From positions 1 to 44,387 of the forward strand of contig JACOYH010000005.1 in assembly GCA_016181965.1 (NCBI GenBank): DNA of 44,387 bases, in the 5' to 3' direction. This DNA comes from Candidatus Nealsoniibacteriota bacterium. Lineage in GTDB: Bacteria > Patescibacteriota > Minisyncoccia > Minisyncoccales > MHMH01. Under the pieces are notes generated by a model. That model saw nothing but the letters and a program-made list of their open reading frames with translations, searched no databases and was not told where the DNA came from. This document shows positions 1-8,833 of this stretch, in pieces. How positions within the stretch are numbered: the first letter of the stretch is position 1; the number at the start of each line of letters is the position of its first letter. The position numbers and the translations under genes are program-made.

Positions 1-531
1 ATACGGCTTGGCTCAGATGGAAGCTATATCTTTGGAGACAACGGCAACATGGGCATTGGCACCACGGGGCCAAGCCAAAAACTGGATGTGGCCGGATATG
101 TTAAAGGACAGAGCGGACTTTGTATCGGAGATAACTGCCGAACAAGCTGGCCTGGCGGCGACTTCTTTAGTCGGGCAGTTTCTGCTAGTGGTTACCAACA
201 ACCCGATGGTTCTTGGAACAATATGCCTTCGGGGAATCCCCAGTTTTCTTTTACCGCCCCGGTTGCCGGCGCAGTGCTAGTAATGGGTCAAATTAGAGCC
301 AGCAGGTGGGATTGCAGTGGGGGAAGCGGTAACTACATAGTGAAATCTCGCATTGCAGTCAATGGTTCAAGTCTTGGCGAGGTGGAACACTATGACGGAA
401 CGTACTGGAAACGCGCCCTTGTCAACGCAGGTCCTGTTACCATCGCCGCGCAAGCGTATCATTGGGATGCTCCCTGCGCTTATGCTAACAGTTTTAAAGG
501 CATATACCTTTTTATCCCGAGCCAACAATAA
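1..531 (+). CDS. C-terminal part of a surface/tail-fibre-like protein (truncated by window edge)
   Basis: Frame 1 is open from base 1 (IRLGSDGSYIFGDNGNMGIGTTGPSQKLDVAG...) to the TAA at 529-531; 'GIGTTxPSQKLDV' repeat style. Confidence 0.75.
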   Translation: MRLGSDGSYIFGDNGNMGIGTTGPSQKLDVAGYVKGQSGLCIGDNCRTSWPGGDFFSRAVSASGYQQPDGSWNNMPSGNPQFSFTAPVAGAVLVMGQIRASRWDCSGGSGNYIVKSRIAVNGSSLGEVEHYDGTYWKRALVNAGPVTIAAQAYHWDAPCAYANSFKGIYLFIPSQQ

Positions 532-565
532 CAGAGCGCTCAAGATTGTTTGCGGAGCTAATATC

Positions 566-593
566 TTGACAGAATTTCTGAAATAATTATCCT
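566..593 (+). promoter_or_regulatory. putative sigma70-type promoter for the downstream surface-protein gene
   Basis: TTGACA (566-571), 16-bp spacer, TATCCT (588-593). Confidence 0.35.
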
Positions 594-1275
594 TTGACAC
601 AAATGCTTCTATCAAAGATTAAAAAGTTCTCTCTCTTATCTTTCTCTTTTTTGTTAGCCCTTAGCGTGTTTATGGGCATAGCGGTTGTTTATGCTTGGAC
701 AGAGCCATCACAAACCCCACCCAATGGCAATGTGGCAGCTCCGCTTAATATCGGCGCATCGAGCCAGCGGCAACGTCGGCATCGGGACAGCCAGTCCCGG
801 GGCAAAACTTGATATTTCCGGAACAGCAGGAACTGCGTTAAAAATTTCAAACGGTGGCGATTTGGTAATATCAGCTCAAGTTAGTGGCAGCGATACAACA
901 CTGTATAATGATACCGGGTCACTTAATATTAATACCGGATTGGCCGCACAAGGAAATATATCTGCCACTAACGGCTATATGGTGGGCTCTCCCACAGCTG
1001 GTGCAAAAATACAATCTGGTTATGGTAGCGGCTATACTTCTGAAAGCTGTGATGGTGGCTCCGGATACCATTCATACACCATTAACTTCCCCCAGGCATT
1101 TTCTACTATCCCCGTGGTTGTGATTTCCGCAAGAGGCGGGGGAGATAGATCCGTTTATGTGGCCAGCGTGCAGTCAGTCTCTTCAACTCGTTTTACTTTT
1201 CGCTATAGCACGAACGATTGTGGCCGTAACGAAGGAAGCTCGGGAGGCCTCTATTGGATTGCAATTGGACAATAG
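594..1275 (+). pseudogene. surface protein, N-terminal signal/TM plus 'NVGIGTASPGAKLDI' and H-type-lectin-like C-terminus, split by an apparent frameshift
   Basis: ORF 594-812 (SLLSFSFLLALSVFMGIAVVYAWTEPSQTPPNGNVAAPLNIGASSQ) and ORF 685-1275 (ASGNVGIGTASPGAKLDI...) are two pieces of one protein in different frames; junction near 765-780. Confidence 0.6.
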
Positions 1276-1280
1276 CATTG

Positions 1281-1309
1281 TTGACAAAATTATTGGCATA
1301 ATATAGTAT
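1281..1309 (+). promoter_or_regulatory. putative promoter of the rplJL operon
   Basis: TTGACA 1281-1286; -10 candidates TAGTAT (1304-1309, 17-bp spacer) or TATAGT (1302-1307). Confidence 0.5.
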
Positions 1310-1311
1310 TG

Positions 1312-1394
1312 AAATATCCATAGACAGTGGGCATTTAAGACCCGCCGAGGATTAAGTAACTTGTTTTGTCTGTGGATATTCCGCAGATTTTTTG
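1312..1394 (+). ncRNA. ribosomal protein L10 leader with overlapping terminator-like hairpin
   Basis: Outer stem AATATCCATAGACA (1313-1326) / TGTCTGTGGATATT (1367-1380) encloses GACCCGCCGAGGATT, like the conserved CCGCCGAGG-type element of L10 leaders; CTGTGG(1370-1375)-ATATT-CCGCAG(1381-1386)-ATTTTTT follows; directly upstream of rplJ. Confidence 0.75.
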
Positions 1395-1408
1395 TTATAT
1401 AAACGCAT

Positions 1409-1930
1409 ATGCCATTAACTAAAGCGCAAAAAACAAAAATTATAGAAGAGTTAAAAGATAAAATTAACCGCCAAAAAGCAATCGCTTTTGGCGATATTAG
1501 CGGTGTAAAAGTAGCCGATCTGACCAAATTAAGGCACGCGATGCGAAATGAAGGCGGCGAAGTTAAGGTCGCCAAAAAAACCTTAATCACAAGGGTCTTA
1601 AGGGAGCATAATATTGATGCCAATTTAAAAAAGATGGATGGCGAGATTGCTCTGGGCATTGGCTATCAAGACGAAATCGCGCCCTTTAGGACTTTTTATG
1701 GCTTTGCCAAAACAAATGAAAATCTGAAACTGCTGGGTGGAATAATCGGTAAAGAAATTTTTGACCGGGAGAAAGCCCTAACCTTGGCGCAGCTGCCAAG
1801 CCGTCAGGAGCTCTTGGCAAAAATGGTCGGCAGTATTTCTTCACCGCTGTCGGGAATGGTTAACGTCTTGCACGGCAACCTGCGAAATTTGATTTATGCG
1901 TTATCGGCAATACAAAAGGTCAAAAGTTAA
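1409..1930 (+). CDS. rplJ: 50S ribosomal protein L10
   Basis: 173 aa; typical N-terminus MPLTKAQKTKIIEELKDK; followed by L7/L12. Confidence 0.93.
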   Translation: MPLTKAQKTKIIEELKDKINRQKAIAFGDISGVKVADLTKLRHAMRNEGGEVKVAKKTLITRVLREHNIDANLKKMDGEIALGIGYQDEIAPFRTFYGFAKTNENLKLLGGIIGKEIFDREKALTLAQLPSRQELLAKMVGSISSPLSGMVNVLHGNLRNLIYALSAIQKVKS

Positions 1931-1951
1931 TATTAATTAAACAATAAATTT

Positions 1952-2356
1952 ATGGCAGAAGAAAAAATAATTAATGTTCCGGAGAAGTTCAAAAAACTCG
2001 TTCAGGAAATAGAGGCCCTTTCTGTGCTGGACTTGGCTGAATTAGTCAAAGTCCTGGAAGAAAAATTCGGCGTATCGGCTCAAGCGCCGGTAGCGATTGC
2101 CGCTCCCGCCGCAACTGCCGCGCCCGTTGAAGAAAAAACCTCTTTTAATATTGAATTGAAAGGAGTGGGCGACAAAAAAATCGAAGTGATTAAGGTAGTT
2201 CGCGACCTGACGGGCAAGGGCCTGAAAGAAGCAAAGGACTTGGTTGATGCCGCCGCCGCCGCGCCGCAAGTGGTAAAAGAGGGCGTCAAGAAAGAAGAGG
2301 CGGAAGAAATAAAAAAGAAGTTTGAAGCGGCTGGAGCCCAAGTAGAACTGAAATAA
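1952..2356 (+). CDS. rplL: 50S ribosomal protein L7/L12
   Basis: 134 aa; Ala-rich hinge and C-terminal [27 protein letters not shown]-like motif. Confidence 0.95.
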   Translation: MAEEKIINVPEKFKKLVQEIEALSVLDLAELVKVLEEKFGVSAQAPVAIAAPAATAAPVEEKTSFNIELKGVGDKKIEVIKVVRDLTGKGLKEAKDLVDAAAAAPQVVKEGVKKEEAEEIKKKFEAAGAQVELK

Positions 2357-3226
2357 TTATTTCTTAAAAAAAATAAAAGATAAGGCCAAGAGCAGGATTA
2401 GAAATGCGACCAACAAAATTTGTTTCGGTTTCCAGCTTATTATCCTTGGTTGCGGTGGTTGTGGTATTTTTACTGCCCGCAGGGATTTCATCAATAATTC
2501 TCTAAAACTAAACATAGGAAGCTCTTTCCGAAACGTCAGGGCGCGTTTTGGTTGCGTATTTTGAGATACAAGCATAAGCAAACAAATGCCTGAAATTTCG
2601 GCAAACAATGCCTTATTAATGCTAATTATTTCCTTCAATCCCTTTTCATCTTTAGTCGCGTCTAACTGTTTCAGGAAATTGCCATTTTGAGAAATGACCG
2701 AAAAAGCTTCTTCAGTGAGAACCAATAATTTATCGGCTGGGGCAAGTTTACCGGAAGCAATATTGCCAAAAACTTTCAAAGAATAGGTCTGATCCGATTG
2801 CGTCTCAAGATTTTCGCCAATATCCAAGAAATCACCCCGTCGAATTAAAACTATCTTAATGTTGCCGGTTTTTGTGAAATTGATGGCAAAATCATTATAA
2901 TTAATCAAAGCAAAATTAAGATTACCAAGCCATCCGACATTTCCCCTTTTTGCTTCTTCGTCAAGAAAATCATTCGCTTTTTTCAGGGCCATCGTTAAAT
3001 TTTTCTCCGGGGTATTTTTCAACTGCGAGCTATAATATTCGTCTTTCATTACGCCGGCAAACTCTGAAAGAAATCGCGGATTCCTCAATAATTGTTTTTC
3101 GAGCTCACCGGCCATATACAAATTCCCGAGCCGTTTTTCGTAAAGATTTTCCGGCTCATAAATAAATGTGTCAAAAACACGATCTTTAGCGGACTTGGGA
3201 TTAAAATGTAGCTCAAAAATTTGCAT
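2357..3226 (-). CDS. membrane-anchored protein, possibly divergent PP2C-like phosphatase
   Basis: 289 aa, C-terminal TM (ILLVAFLILLLALSFIFF); FALINYNDFAI...SGKLAPADKLLVLTEEAF resembles the PP2C core; stop codon abuts the rplL stop. Confidence 0.45.
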   Translation of the reverse strand: MQIFELHFNPKSAKDRVFDTFIYEPENLYEKRLGNLYMAGELEKQLLRNPRFLSEFAGVMKDEYYSSQLKNTPEKNLTMALKKANDFLDEEAKRGNVGWLGNLNFALINYNDFAINFTKTGNIKIVLIRRGDFLDIGENLETQSDQTYSLKVFGNIASGKLAPADKLLVLTEEAFSVISQNGNFLKQLDATKDEKGLKEIISINKALFAEISGICLLMLVSQNTQPKRALTFRKELPMFSFRELLMKSLRAVKIPQPPQPRIISWKPKQILLVAFLILLLALSFIFFKK

Positions 3227-3228
3227 AC

Positions 3229-3792
3229 TTATTCCGCTCGTCTTACATATTCTTCTGTTTCCGTGTTGATTTCAACAATATCGCCCTCTTCAATAAACAA
3301 GGGAACGCCAATTTGGGCGCCGGTCTCTAAAACAACGGTTTTGGTGCCGCCCTGCGCCCTATCGCCCCGCACCCCCGGCGGCGCTTCGGTTACTTTTAAC
3401 TGAACTTTAATGGGAACAGAAATATTAATGATTTTTCCCCCAAAGACCTCGGCTCTGACTTCCTGGCCGGCTTTGAGAAATCTAACTGCAGGCCCAATCT
3501 GTTCCCGGCTTAATTCAAATCTTTTTGAAGAGTTCTTTTCTTCCGCGAAAATATATCTATCGCGATGGGCGTAAATAAATTTGGCGGAAAAAGTAGACAA
3601 TTCGGCTTCTTCAAATGTATTGCCCTGGTGAAAGTTTCTGTCAAAAACACTACCCGTTATGAGGTTGCGTATTTTGGTTTGAATCACTACTCGGCGCTGG
3701 GCTTTTTTTAGGGGATTGGCTTCCAAAACCTCGTAGGGCTCGCCTTCGAATATAAACTGAATTCCTTTTTTTAGGTCTGTATAGTTGAGCAT
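3229..3792 (-). CDS. efp: elongation factor P
   Basis: 187 aa; MLNYTDLKKGIQFIFEGEPYEVLEANPLKKAQRR ... KVTEAPPGVRGDRAQGGTKTVVLETGAQIGVPLFIEEGD. Confidence 0.93.
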   Translation of the reverse strand: MLNYTDLKKGIQFIFEGEPYEVLEANPLKKAQRRVVIQTKIRNLITGSVFDRNFHQGNTFEEAELSTFSAKFIYAHRDRYIFAEEKNSSKRFELSREQIGPAVRFLKAGQEVRAEVFGGKIINISVPIKVQLKVTEAPPGVRGDRAQGGTKTVVLETGAQIGVPLFIEEGDIVEINTETEEYVRRAE

Positions 3793-3793
3793 A

Positions 3794-4771
3794 TTATTTC
3801 TTTAATATTACACCTATAAAATCCGCGTGGCCAGCGAGGAAATCTCGGGGATCAGCGGGTTTTTTTCCTTCAATTTGTAATTTTAAGATATTCAGCTGGC
3901 CCCGCCCCGTCTGAACGGCTAATTCTTTTACCTTGGTTGGCAAGACCTCGCCGTTTTTTTTCTGAACGGTTTTGCCTTTTGTAACTTCGGCTGCTAATAT
4001 CTTGACATAAATGCGTCTTGTTTCCGCTAAACTTTTCTTGCCTTTTACTTTAAATATTTTCTTTTCCCAAAAAGTGTATGTTCCCGGCCATGGGTTAAAG
4101 GCCCTAACCTGCCTCTCAATTTCTTCGGCTGGTTTTGCCCAGTCAATCAAACCGCTCTCTTTTTTAATAATAGTCGTATAGGTGGCCTCGGTTTCATTTT
4201 GGCGCTGTGCCTTAATTCCTCCATTCACCCAATCGGGTATGATATCCACTAATAGTTCTCCGCCCAAGCGGGCGAGTCGGTCGTGCAATTCGGGAAAGTT
4301 TTCGTTGGAGCCGATAACTGTTTTTTTCTGGGCAACAATCGGCCCGTGATCCATTATTGCGTCCATTAATATTATAGTTACGCCGGTCTCTTTGCCGCCG
4401 CTTAAAATAGCATGTTGCACTGGCGAAGCGCCTCGATATTTCGGCAAAAGCGATGGATGAACGTTTAAACAGCCGAATTGCGGAATGTCTAAAATTTCTT
4501 GCGGTAATATTTGGCCATAGGCGGCAGTAACTATTAAGTCCGGTTTCGCGTTCCTGATTTCTGTTTCAATATGCCTCACTCGCTCTGGTTGGTTTATTTT
4601 AAATTCATAATGTCCGGCTGTGATTTTCACGGGCGGGGGAGTAACGATTTGTTTTCTGCCGGATGGCTTGTCGGGAGCCGTAATCACGAGCGCCGGCGAA
4701 TAGCCGCTGTTTGCCATTTTTTCCAGAATAATCGACCCGAATTTTGATGTGCCAAGAAATATAATTTTCAT
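3794..4771 (-). CDS. fmt: methionyl-tRNA formyltransferase
   Basis: 325 aa; MKIIFLGTSKFG, NVHPSLLPKYRGASPVQHAIL, TGVTIILMDAIMDHGPI. Confidence 0.95.
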   Translation of the reverse strand: MKIIFLGTSKFGSIILEKMANSGYSPALVITAPDKPSGRKQIVTPPPVKITAGHYEFKINQPERVRHIETEIRNAKPDLIVTAAYGQILPQEILDIPQFGCLNVHPSLLPKYRGASPVQHAILSGGKETGVTIILMDAIMDHGPIVAQKKTVIGSNENFPELHDRLARLGGELLVDIIPDWVNGGIKAQRQNETEATYTTIIKKESGLIDWAKPAEEIERQVRAFNPWPGTYTFWEKKIFKVKGKKSLAETRRIYVKILAAEVTKGKTVQKKNGEVLPTKVKELAVQTGRGQLNILKLQIEGKKPADPRDFLAGHADFIGVILKK

Positions 4772-4775
4772 TAAA

Positions 4776-5228
4776 TTATTTCACAATTTTCCATTCAATT
4801 TCGGAGTCCTTATCGGCAAATTCCAGCCACGAACCGTTTTCGTCAATAACATACCATTTCCGCTTTATTTCAGACCAAACCATCGGGTTGCCGCGGTAGA
4901 ATGGTTTTTTCACAACCTCTTTGGGCTTTAGCCGCCCCAGCTCCAGCCATTTCTTAAAGACCGTTTCAATGGCGTAATCAAGGCACCGCGAATTGGCCCA
5001 TTCTGCCACCACGTTAATGGCCTCTTTGGCTTTTTGAACGGAGCCGGCGAGTTCCAGTAATTGCTTTGCGGGGCGGGTGTATCTGGAATAAATTATTTTC
5101 TTTTTCTTTGCGTCTTCCTTTACTTGTTCCAAGGCCAGCCCCTTGGTCTGAAAATAGTAGTTTACAATTTCCTGGATTTCCGTCTCAACTTGCGCCTCAT
5201 TTTGCTCTTTATTTTTAGTCCTCGGCAT
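4776..5228 (-). CDS. conserved hypothetical protein
   Basis: 150-aa ORF co-directional with fmt and efp, short intergenic gap. Confidence 0.55.
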   Translation of the reverse strand: MPRTKNKEQNEAQVETEIQEIVNYYFQTKGLALEQVKEDAKKKKIIYSRYTRPAKQLLELAGSVQKAKEAINVVAEWANSRCLDYAIETVFKKWLELGRLKPKEVVKKPFYRGNPMVWSEIKRKWYVIDENGSWLEFADKDSEIEWKIVK

Positions 5229-5270
5229 TGTTCTATTTTAGCAGAATCCAGCCAAAAATCCACCCGGATA

Positions 5271-5303
5271 TACACCGGTGCCGCCGGTGTACCAACCGGT
5301 GTA
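5271..5303. repeat. intergenic REP-like palindrome TACACCGG-TGCCG-CCGGTGTA plus third CCGGTGTA arm
   Basis: Perfect 8-bp arms 5271-5278 / 5284-5291, then CCAA and another CCGGTGTA at 5296-5303. Confidence 0.75.
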
Positions 5304-5448
5304 ACAACTTTACTAAAAATTATCGTAAAGTATAGCCATGGCTTGAGTTGAGCGATGATTTTAGCTTCAGTTTAAATAGACAACGAAATGTCGGACATCA
5401 TATTGGCGGTGAGCTTTTATTATGTTAGAATTGGATAATAAAAATTAT

Positions 5449-5991
5449 ATGAAGCATCGGATTTTTATCGCTATTAACTTACCGGATGATATCAAGATGG
5501 AACTGGCAAACTATAGGGGCAAATGGCCAGAGATCCCGGCAAGGTGGACAAAAGCGGATAATTTGCATATTACATTGGAGTTTTTGGGATATATCGGCGA
5601 TGAGGATTTACCGGATATTTTGGAGAAAGTCGGTGAAATCGCTTCGCGTCATTCGTCTTTTGAAATAATGCTCAATAACATATCTTATGGTCCTCCCGGA
5701 AAAATGCCGCCTCGAATGATCTGGGCGATTGGAGAGAAATCCGAGGCCTTCGTAAACCTGAGGGCGGATCTGCAGGAATCGCTCGTTGCCGAGTCAAAAC
5801 CGGGCGCTCCTCATATTACGCTCGCCAGAATTCGGGTTTGGGATTTTAGAAAAATAGAGCCGGAAGAGAGGCCGGAAGTCAATGAAGACATTTCGTATAC
5901 TTTTAACGTTGACGCGATAGAACTGATGGAAAGCAAACTAAAAAGAGGCAGTCCCGAATATATAATTTTAGAATCGTATCCACTACAATGA
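5449..5991 (+). CDS. thpR: RNA 2',3'-cyclic phosphodiesterase (LigT/2H family)
   Basis: MKHRIFIAINLPDD; two HxT motifs, HITLEFLG and HITLARI. Track ORF starts at 5422. Confidence 0.88.
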   Translation: MKHRIFIAINLPDDIKMELANYRGKWPEIPARWTKADNLHITLEFLGYIGDEDLPDILEKVGEIASRHSSFEIMLNNISYGPPGKMPPRMIWAIGEKSEAFVNLRADLQESLVAESKPGAPHITLARIRVWDFRKIEPEERPEVNEDISYTFNVDAIELMESKLKRGSPEYIILESYPLQ

Positions 5992-7280
5992 GAGTACATT
6001 TTATTGGTATAGGCGGAATAGGGGTATCTGCTTTGGCGCAATATTATTTAGCAAAGGGCCACGATGTTTCGGGGTGTGATTTGGTTCGCTCGGAAATAAC
6101 CGACGCGTTAAAAAAGAAAGGCGCTAAAATCACTATAGGCAAAAATACCGCGAGAAAAGACGCCAACCTTACAATTTACAGCCCTGCCGTGCCCCAAAAC
6201 GGTCGAGAACGGTTCTCGACCGCGATGATGGGGTATCCGCAGGCGCTAGGCAAGCTGACCAAAGAATACTTTACAATTGCCGTAGCCGGAACTCATGGAA
6301 AAAGCACGACAACAGCTATGCTCTCTTTGATTTTAACCAAAGCCGGCTTAAATCCATTCGTCATAATCGGCACTAAGCTCAAAGAGTTCGGGAACACTAA
6401 CTTTAGAGCCGGTGGCAAACCTATCCGCAATTTTGCGAAAACGCTTCTCTGCGGGAAAAACGTTCTCGTTATTGAGGCGGATGAACATTTTGCTTCTTTT
6501 TTGCATTACTGGCCGCAAATCATTGTCATAACCAATATTGAAGCAGACCATTTAGATTATTATAAAAATCTAAAAAATGTTCAAAATGCCTTCGATAAAT
6601 TTATCAAACACCTTCCGGGGGAAGGAAAGTTGATTGATTTACGAAACCAATCAAAATTGATGGGTTTCGTAAATCAATCAATCGATGTGGAGAAACTTAG
6701 AAAAATCTTAAAAGTGCCCGGAGAGCATAATATTCTTAATGCCCTTGCGGCCTTAACGGCTGCTCGGGCTTTAAAAATACCCGACAAAGTTTCGTTTAAA
6801 GCGCTGTCGGAATACCGGGGCGCTTGGCGGCGCTTCGAGGTCAAAAAGGCAAAAGCGGGGAACGTTGATTTTACGTTGGTTTCCGACTACGGCCATCATC
6901 CAACAGAAGTAAAAGTTACTCTAAACGCAATGGAAGAAAAATGGCCGAAAAATAAAATCTGGTGCATTTTTCAGCCCCACCAATATCAACGGACACACTA
7001 TTTATTCAATGATTTTGTAAAGACATTCCGGGAAGCATCAATAGACCGAATTATCATAACCGATATTTACGACGTGGCAGGCCGGGAAAATAAAAAATTT
7101 AAGAATACGGTAAGTTCTGAAAAATTGGTGCGAAAAATTAACTCGCCAAAAATTATATATCTGCCAAAAAATGATATTTTAGGGTATTTGTCAAAGAATT
7201 TGCCAAACAAAACAATTTTGGCCGTGATGGGAGCCGGAGATATTTACGGCTTGACAAAAGAATTTAGTTATGGCATGTAA
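5988..7280 (+). CDS. murC: UDP-N-acetylmuramate--L-alanine ligase (Mur ligase)
   Basis: 430 aa; GIGGIGVSALAQYYLAKGHDVSGCD, AGTHGKSTTTAML, GEHNILNALAALTAA, DYGHHPTEV. Confidence 0.88.
   Translation: MRVHFIGIGGIGVSALAQYYLAKGHDVSGCDLVRSEITDALKKKGAKITIGKNTARKDANLTIYSPAVPQNGRERFSTAMMGYPQALGKLTKEYFTIAVAGTHGKSTTTAMLSLILTKAGLNPFVIIGTKLKEFGNTNFRAGGKPIRNFAKTLLCGKNVLVIEADEHFASFLHYWPQIIVITNIEADHLDYYKNLKNVQNAFDKFIKHLPGEGKLIDLRNQSKLMGFVNQSIDVEKLRKILKVPGEHNILNALAALTAARALKIPDKVSFKALSEYRGAWRRFEVKKAKAGNVDFTLVSDYGHHPTEVKVTLNAMEEKWPKNKIWCIFQPHQYQRTHYLFNDFVKTFREASIDRIIITDIYDVAGRENKKFKNTVSSEKLVRKINSPKIIYLPKNDILGYLSKNLPNKTILAVMGAGDIYGLTKEFSYGM
6201..6221. repeat. 21-bp perfect palindrome inside murC (GGTCGAGAAC-G-GTTCTCGACC)
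   Basis: 10-bp arms, 1-nt centre; encodes part of QNGRERFSTA. Confidence 0.8.
6630..6681. repeat. 52-bp inverted-repeat (BIME-like) element inside murC
   Basis: TTGATTGATTTACGAAACC (6630-6648) / GGTTTCGTAAATCAATCAA (6663-6681), perfect 19-bp arms, 14-nt loop. Confidence 0.85.
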
Positions 7281-7308
7281 GAAGTATTAACAATCTTAGG
7301 GGGGGTTT

Positions 7309-7755
7309 ATGCCGACCAGCGGGGACGTAGTTCAGGCCTTTGTTGCCGCGAAACAGCGGCAGATCGATGCTTGGCGCGAGGCGTCGGTCGTGGCAACGGA
7401 AGCAGTTGCCGCGGCTACCAAGAGGAGGCGCGAGGAGTACAGCCCTTCAGTGAACGAGGCAAATCTGTATTGCGAACGCATTGAGCAAAACGAGAGGACC
7501 ATAAGAATGCTTAAAAGTCTGCGTGGAGGCCCTTTCGAGCGCGTTGCCCCGGGGTGCGTAGTCACCCTGCAAGATAAGGAGGGCATTAGCAATTACCTGA
7601 TCGTCCCCGAGGGCGGCGGTTGCGAAGTTGTTGTTGATGAGCAAAGGGTGACTTGCATGTCGATGAAGGCTCCTGTTGCCCAGGCTATTTTGGGCAAAAC
7701 AGCGGGCGAGGCAGTTCTTTGCAACGGATGCTATTTCGTGGTCTGCATCCGCTAA
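7309..7755 (+). CDS. GreA/GreB C-terminal-domain-like protein, Cys-rich
   Basis: 148 aa; FERVAPGCVVTLQDKEGISNYLIVPEGGG...ISMKAPVAQAILGKTAGEAV-like Gre C-domain pattern; G-rich RBS upstream. Confidence 0.6.
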   Translation: MPTSGDVVQAFVAAKQRQIDAWREASVVATEAVAAATKRRREEYSPSVNEANLYCERIEQNERTIRMLKSLRGGPFERVAPGCVVTLQDKEGISNYLIVPEGGGCEVVVDEQRVTCMSMKAPVAQAILGKTAGEAVLCNGCYFVVCIR

Positions 7756-7762
7756 GCGAGGG

Positions 7763-7789
7763 AGGGGTTTCTTTCGAGAGACCCCTTTT
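7763..7789 (+). terminator. intrinsic terminator with UUCG tetraloop
   Basis: AGGGGTTTCT-TTCG-AGAGACCCCT-TTT. Confidence 0.8.
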
Positions 7790-7790
7790 G

Positions 7791-7819
7791 TTGACTGTTG
7801 AACTATAATCGTATATAAA
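7791..7819 (+). promoter_or_regulatory. sigma70-type promoter for the nitroreductase/PaaK/ThiF/kinase operon
   Basis: TTGACT (7791-7796), 17-bp spacer, TATAAA (7814-7819); GAGGAGG RBS near 7850. Confidence 0.65.
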
Positions 7820-7861
7820 TTGAGCTAATAGCACCTTTAATGCATAACGAGGAGGCGAAAC

Positions 7862-8833
7862 ATGATGTCGAAAGAAATAAAGTTATTACTGGAATGCGGC
7901 GTTCGCGCGCCCTCAAGCCACAATTCCCAGCCATGGCTTTTTAGGGTGGACGAAAAATATATTGAAATATATGCCGATCCCAAAAGACGCTTGTCAGAAG
8001 CGGACCGAGATGGAAGAATGCTTTTTGTGTCTTTGGGATGCCTCATAGCCAATTTAAAAATCGCGGCTGATTTTCTTGGCCTGTCGCACTCTTTAGCATA
8101 TTACACTTCTGGCACTTCGGACTTGGCGGCTCGAATGAATTTTTTTGGCGAAAAAAAGAAAGCGAACGGGGACTACTTTAGGGCCACCTCGGAAAGGCGT
8201 TCCAACAGAAACCAATATAAAAACAGGCCGATTCCTGAAGATGTTATTCGGGCATTGAAAGACCTGAACCGCGACGAAGGTCTGAGGATTGATTTTGTTA
8301 CCTCATATAAAACGAGGGCGCAAATCGCCGACATTTCAAGCCGGGCAATGGGAAGGATAATGTCGCGTTCTCCCTTTCGCCGAGAATTAGCGCATTGGCT
8401 GAGAACCAATATCACCCGAAAAAAAGATGGCATGCCCGGCTCCGGCCACGGCATGTCTTTGCTGGTTTCTTGCATAGCCCCCCACATACTGCGGCACGTT
8501 GATGTGTCAAAAGTTGAAGCGAAAAAGGAACGCAAGCGGATTATGAATTTTCCGGCGGTGGTGGTCATTAGCTCAAGGGGAAATCACCGGCAACAGTGGC
8601 TGAAAGTTGGTGAACTTCTCGAAATGATTTTACTGGCGGCGCAAAGCAAGTCGATTGATTCTGCCATTCGGGTAGCGTCTATTGAAGACCAAATCGCCAG
8701 AGAAGAATTGAGGCAAGCACTGGGCCTGCGTAATTTTGAACCGCAAATGCTTTTTGGACTTGGCTATGCTGAAAAAACAGCTCCCCACAGCCCAAGGCGA
8801 AGAATAGAAGATTATATCCTACCCGCAAGGTAG
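7862..8833 (+). CDS. nitroreductase-family (Acg-like) protein
   Basis: 323 aa; RAPSSHNSQPWLFRV N-terminal signature; ERRSNRNQYKNRPIP; C-terminal FGLGYAE. Confidence 0.72.
   Translation: MMSKEIKLLLECGVRAPSSHNSQPWLFRVDEKYIEIYADPKRRLSEADRDGRMLFVSLGCLIANLKIAADFLGLSHSLAYYTSGTSDLAARMNFFGEKKKANGDYFRATSERRSNRNQYKNRPIPEDVIRALKDLNRDEGLRIDFVTSYKTRAQIADISSRAMGRIMSRSPFRRELAHWLRTNITRKKDGMPGSGHGMSLLVSCIAPHILRHVDVSKVEAKKERKRIMNFPAVVVISSRGNHRQQWLKVGELLEMILLAAQSKSIDSAIRVASIEDQIAREELRQALGLRNFEPQMLFGLGYAEKTAPHSPRRRIEDYILPAR

Noticed and set aside
2225-2270. GCC-rich repeat in rplL
   Set aside because: Codes for the usual Ala-rich stretch; ordinary low complexity.
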